From Bacteroides cutis (GTDB lineage: Bacteria > Bacteroidota > Bacteroidia > Bacteroidales > Bacteroidaceae), in contig NZ_OEST01000004.1 of assembly GCF_900241005.1 (NCBI RefSeq), positions 186,001-250,000 on the forward strand: a stretch of 64,000 nucleotides of DNA, in the 5' to 3' direction. This document shows positions 60,652 through 64,000 of the stretch, in pieces. The notes under the pieces were generated by a model, which worked only from the letters and a program-made list of their open reading frames with translations, was not told where the DNA came from and made no database searches. Position 1 is the stretch's first letter. Every line of letters starts with the position of its first letter. Both the position numbers and the translations under genes were made by a program.

Positions 60652-60702
60652 ATTAGGGTCGCATAAACAATATTTGCATGAGAGCTGAGGAAAAGTAGGG
60701 GG
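60652..60702 (+). promoter_or_regulatory. Candidate HTCS operator (two-block motif), copy 2
   Basis: ATTAGGGTCGCA at 60652-60663 and AAAAGTAGGGGG ending at 60702. Eleven of the first twelve bases match copy 1, and the second TAGGG block begins at the identical offset of 44 nt. The block starts 91 nt before the susC -7 element. Confidence 0.55.
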
Positions 60703-60742
60703 AATTAAAACAATATTTTCATATTGTGTTGATTGTCGGTGA

Positions 60743-60750
60743 TACATTTG
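60743..60750 (+). promoter_or_regulatory. -7 element for susC
   Basis: TACATTTG, full match, 45 nt before the ATG. A TTTC box lies ~22 nt upstream; a poor -33 fits an activator-dependent promoter. Confidence 0.55.
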
Positions 60751-60795
60751 TGGTCGAGATAAAACTATATTAATGTTAACTTAGATTTAATTATT

Positions 60796-63700
60796 ATGCA
60801 CAGTTTAAAAGAATTGTTTTTGATCTTTTTCTTTGCTCTTGTAAGTATGGTCACATACGCGCAAAGTCAGACTGTTACCGGTAAGGTCGTTGACAGCGAA
60901 GGATATGAGGTAATTGGAGGTAGCGTTACTGTTAAAGGTGCCGCCGGTGTTGGAACGGTAACCGATATAGAAGGTAACTATACTTTAAAAGTGAATGACG
61001 CTTCTAAAGATGTATTGGTGTTCTCGTATGTGGGAATGACTACTAAAGAGGTGAAGGTCAATGGTCAGAAAGTTGTTAATGTAACGTTGCAGGTTGATGC
61101 CAAAGTATTGGATGAAGTAGTTGTTATCGGTTACGGTACAGTTTCCCGTAAAGATTTGACAGGTTCCGTTGTGTCGGTCAAAAGTGATGAATTGCTGAAA
61201 GTTCCGACTTCTGATATTTCGCAAGCATTGGCCGGACGTGTTGCTGGCGTACAGGTTACTCAGAGTGAAGGTGCTCCGGGTTCATCCATTTCTATTCGTG
61301 TACGTGGTGGTATCTCCATTACTCAAAGTAATGAACCTCTTTACATCATTGATGGATTTCCCAGTGAAGACGGTATGAGTAGTCTTGACCCTGCTGAGAT
61401 TGAGACAATCGATATCTTGAAGGATGCATCTTCTACCGCAATCTATGGTGCACGTGGTGCAAACGGGGTTGTTGTTATTACTACAAAGAGTGGTGCCAAA
61501 AAGGGACAAAAGATGACTGTTTCGTTTGATAGTTATGTAGGGTTTAAGAAGATTGCCAGAAAACTGGATGTACTTTCTCCACAAGAATTTGTATTACTGG
61601 ACTATGAACGTACTGTAGGGCTTTCTCAAGATCTGGAAAAAGATATAGCCAAGTTTGAGGAACGTTATGGTAAGTTTGGCGATATTGCTGCCAATTATGC
61701 TAATCGTGCCGGCATTGATTGGCAAGAAGAAGCTTTGGGACGTACGGCACTTACACAAAATTATCGTGTCAGTGTGGCTGGTGGTACCGATAAACTGAAA
61801 TATAACGCTGCTTACTCTTATTTTAAAGATGAAGGTGCCATGGTATACAGTGGTAATAACAAGCACAACATCTCCATGAGTTTGAGTCATGATACCAATG
61901 AGCGTCTCTCTATCAATGCTCGCATTACTTTCGACCAAAGAAAAGTATTTGGTATGGGTACTTCAGAGAATGGCGACCGTTTCAATAAGTTACAGCATAT
62001 TTTGCAATATCGTCCTACTATCGGTATCACGGGAGATGATCGTACTCTTGTTGAATCAGATGAAGACCCGCTTTTGGCTGATGATTCTGGTAACGTTATG
62101 CAAAATCCTTTATTGTCCGCCGCAGAAGAGACAAACAATAAAGAGTATCGTACATTCCAGGCAAATGGAGGGTTTAATTATAAAATACTTAAAGGTTTGA
62201 GTTTCCGTAACAGTACCGGTATGAATTATTATACTCGTCGTAATGAAATTTTCTATGGCGATAAATCTATTACAGCCAAACGTACTAATATTAATGGTAG
62301 TATCCAGAATACAGAAGGTGGTAGTTTCCAAATTTCAAATGTATTGAGCTATAATTTGGAAAAAGCCAAGCACAATTTAACGGTGATGGCAGGACAGGAA
62401 TTTGTCAATCGTTGGACACGTGCTTTCAAAGCTTCGGCTACTAATTTCCCCAATGATGAAATTGGTTTGGGAGATTTGTCTTTAGGTTTACCGGGGACTC
62501 CGACATCCAGTCAAAATTATGATGATAAACTCCTTTCTTTCTTTGGACGTGTTAATTATGGTTTTGCTGACAAGTATTTGTTTACGGCTTCATTCCGTGC
62601 CGATGGTTCTTCTAAGTTTGGTAAGAATAATAAATGGGGGTATTTCCCTGCCGTCTCTGCTGCATGGCGTATTGGAGAAGAAGAATTTATTAAGAATTTA
62701 AATATTTTCTCCGATCTGAAATTCCGTATAGGCTATGGTATGGCTGGTAATAATCGTATCGGTAGCTACAACAGTCTGGCAATTTTGTCTTCCGTAACGG
62801 CTCCAAACGGTGATAGTACAACTCCTGGTTATGCATTTAGCCAGATCCCCAATCCTAATTTGAAATGGGAAGCCAATAAGACATTCAATATGGGCCTTGA
62901 CTTGGGTTTCTTCAACCAACGTTTAACAATCTCTCCCGAGTTCTATATTAACCGAAGCAGTAATCTTCTGTTGAATGCCAAGTTACCATACTCATCCGGT
63001 CATAAGAGCATGGTTGTGAATGCAGGTGCTACAGAAAACGTAGGTATTGATTTGTCAATCAACTCTGTAAACATTCAGACAAAAGATTTTACATGGAATA
63101 CAAATGTAACTTTCTCACACAATAAGAATACAGTAAAAGAGCTGACCGGTGAGTCTGTACAGTTATGGGAGGCCAGTTTCGGATATAATCAAAATACACA
63201 TATTGTAGCTGTAGGGCAATCTATGGGACAGATGTATGGTTATGTTACTCAGGGTTTATACCAGGTAGAAGATTTTGATTTTGATGCAGCAACCAATACC
63301 TATTTACTTAAGAAAGGTGTTCCCTACAGTGGCAACCGTTCGGCTGTAAAACCCGGTATGTGGAAATTTGCAAATCTTGATGGAAATGCAGTAGTAGACA
63401 AGGATGGTACTCCACTTATCACGGAAGATGATAAAAAGGTTATTGGTAATGCTAATCCTAAGTTCTATGGCGGTATCAATAATACATTCAATTACAAAAA
63501 CTTTGATTTAAGTATATTCCTTACTTATAGTTATGGTAACGATGTATTTAATGCCACAAAATTGACCAATACCAAGAGTGGTTCTAAAAATCAGAATGTA
63601 TTGGCAGTTTGCGGAAGTGATAAACGCTGGATGACCGTTAATTCACAAGGACAAGTCGTTACTGATCCTACTGAATTGGCTGCATTGAACAGAGGTAAAT

Positions 63701-64000
63701 CCGTAGCTGCATATTATGATATGGAGATTGGTGATACTTACATCCATTCATGGGCTGTAGAAGATGGTTCATACCTGAAGTTGAGCAATATAACATTAGG
63801 ATACACATTCCCGCGCAAGTGGCTCACCAAAGCAGGAATTAATTCATTACGTCTGTATGCTACGGCAAACAATCTTTGGACATGGACAAAATACTCCGGT
63901 TATGATCCTGAAGTATCTACTATGGGTAACAGTTTGACTCCGGGTGTTGACTTCGGCGCTTATCCTCGCAGTCACTCTTATGTATTCGGTATTAACTTGA
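60796..64000 (+). CDS. SusC/RagA-family TonB-dependent outer-membrane receptor (truncated at the window end)
   Basis: 1068 codons are visible without a stop. The sequence breaks off at VFGINL, where SusC proteins usually end in a few more residues, so it is almost complete. Signal peptide (LFLIFFFALVSMVTYAQ); CarboxypepD-like regulatory domain at ~23-110 (VTGKVVDSEGYEVIGGSVTVKG); TonB-box region DEVVVIGYGT; plug with GSSISIRVRGGISI and DPAEIETIDILKDASSTAIYGARGANGVVVITTK; then a 22-strand barrel. It imports oligosaccharides from the cell surface together with a SusD lipoprotein expected just downstream. It is controlled by the promoter and motif copy at 60652-60750. Confidence 0.95.
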   Translation, partial: MHSLKELFLIFFFALVSMVTYAQSQTVTGKVVDSEGYEVIGGSVTVKGAAGVGTVTDIEGNYTLKVNDASKDVLVFSYVGMTTKEVKVNGQKVVNVTLQVDAKVLDEVVVIGYGTVSRKDLTGSVVSVKSDELLKVPTSDISQALAGRVAGVQVTQSEGAPGSSISIRVRGGISITQSNEPLYIIDGFPSEDGMSSLDPAEIETIDILKDASSTAIYGARGANGVVVITTKSGAKKGQKMTVSFDSYVGFKKIARKLDVLSPQEFVLLDYERTVGLSQDLEKDIAKFEERYGKFGDIAANYANRAGIDWQEEALGRTALTQNYRVSVAGGTDKLKYNAAYSYFKDEGAMVYSGNNKHNISMSLSHDTNERLSINARITFDQRKVFGMGTSENGDRFNKLQHILQYRPTIGITGDDRTLVESDEDPLLADDSGNVMQNPLLSAAEETNNKEYRTFQANGGFNYKILKGLSFRNSTGMNYYTRRNEIFYGDKSITAKRTNINGSIQNTEGGSFQISNVLSYNLEKAKHNLTVMAGQEFVNRWTRAFKASATNFPNDEIGLGDLSLGLPGTPTSSQNYDDKLLSFFGRVNYGFADKYLFTASFRADGSSKFGKNNKWGYFPAVSAAWRIGEEEFIKNLNIFSDLKFRIGYGMAGNNRIGSYNSLAILSSVTAPNGDSTTPGYAFSQIPNPNLKWEANKTFNMGLDLGFFNQRLTISPEFYINRSSNLLLNAKLPYSSGHKSMVVNAGATENVGIDLSINSVNIQTKDFTWNTNVTFSHNKNTVKELTGESVQLWEASFGYNQNTHIVAVGQSMGQMYGYVTQGLYQVEDFDFDAATNTYLLKKGVPYSGNRSAVKPGMWKFANLDGNAVVDKDGTPLITEDDKKVIGNANPKFYGGINNTFNYKNFDLSIFLTYSYGNDVFNATKLTNTKSGSKNQNVLAVCGSDKRWMTVNSQGQVVTDPTELAALNRGKSVAAYYDMEIGDTYIHSWAVEDGSYLKLSNITLGYTFPRKWLTKAGINSLRLYATANNLWTWTKYSGYDPEVSTMGNSLTPGVDFGAYPRSHSYVFGINL

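Overview
The window reads as a chromosomal segment of a Bacteroides species (phylum Bacteroidota). The reasons are the rprX/rprY pair, a GTPase-motif-degenerate EF-G paralog, a B12-dependent ribonucleotide reductase, a SusC-type receptor under a hybrid two-component regulator, and the near absence of Shine-Dalgarno sequences. Many genes also carry the Bacteroides -7 element TAnnTTTG, sometimes with TTTG 19-21 nt upstream. I cannot fix the species from the sequence alone.

Layout. 1-164 is the tail of a GH2 beta-galactosidase, facing an HU-related DNA-binding protein. 1595-8445 holds informational and regulatory genes: fusA2 (EF-G2), rprXY, an unlisted 58-aa membrane protein, a MarR regulator and the rpsF-rpsR-rplI operon. 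8600-15600 holds an RRM RNA-binding protein, an Ala-rich lipoprotein, an acyl-CoA synthetase, the mtaB/acyltransferase/glycosyltransferase/mgsA operon and folB. 15676-20972 is a three-gene surface-structure cluster (DUF3575 barrel, lipoprotein anchor, large beta-helix adhesin) behind a long leader that can fold into a nested hairpin of about 150 nt. An ATPase pseudogene scrap separates it from malQ. 21431-48000 is housekeeping and envelope: malQ, nrdJ, a nitroreductase, dnaA, an MCE protein with an amidase, a BASS-like transporter, ogt, the GtrB/GtrA/ArnT-like sugar-transfer set, an HD protein, lptD, ung, asnA, tRNA-Arg(CCG), a HAD phosphatase, pgi, gpsA and lysS. A MATE exporter follows.

49314-64000 is most of a polysaccharide utilization locus for a sulfated glycosaminoglycan: a heparin lyase I (PL13), a Ser-type sulfatase with a helical-repeat tail, a toroid-fold lyase candidate, an HTCS regulator, a mutarotase lipoprotein, a periplasmic KdgF-like cupin and a SusC receptor truncated by the window edge. 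SusD should lie just beyond. Lyases would cut the chain, the sulfatase desulfate fragments, SusC import them, and the cupin linearise unsaturated uronate.

The most interesting non-coding signals are: (i) a two-block motif with identical 44-nt internal spacing upstream of both the lyase/sulfatase intergenic region and susC, a candidate HTCS operator; (ii) the nested palindrome in the adhesin-cluster leader; (iii) strong Shine-Dalgarno sequences on rpsR and rplI where almost no other gene has one; (iv) a bulged inverted repeat around the malQ -7 element. No wholly new multi-gene system could be demonstrated; the adhesin cluster and the regulatory elements are the best candidates.
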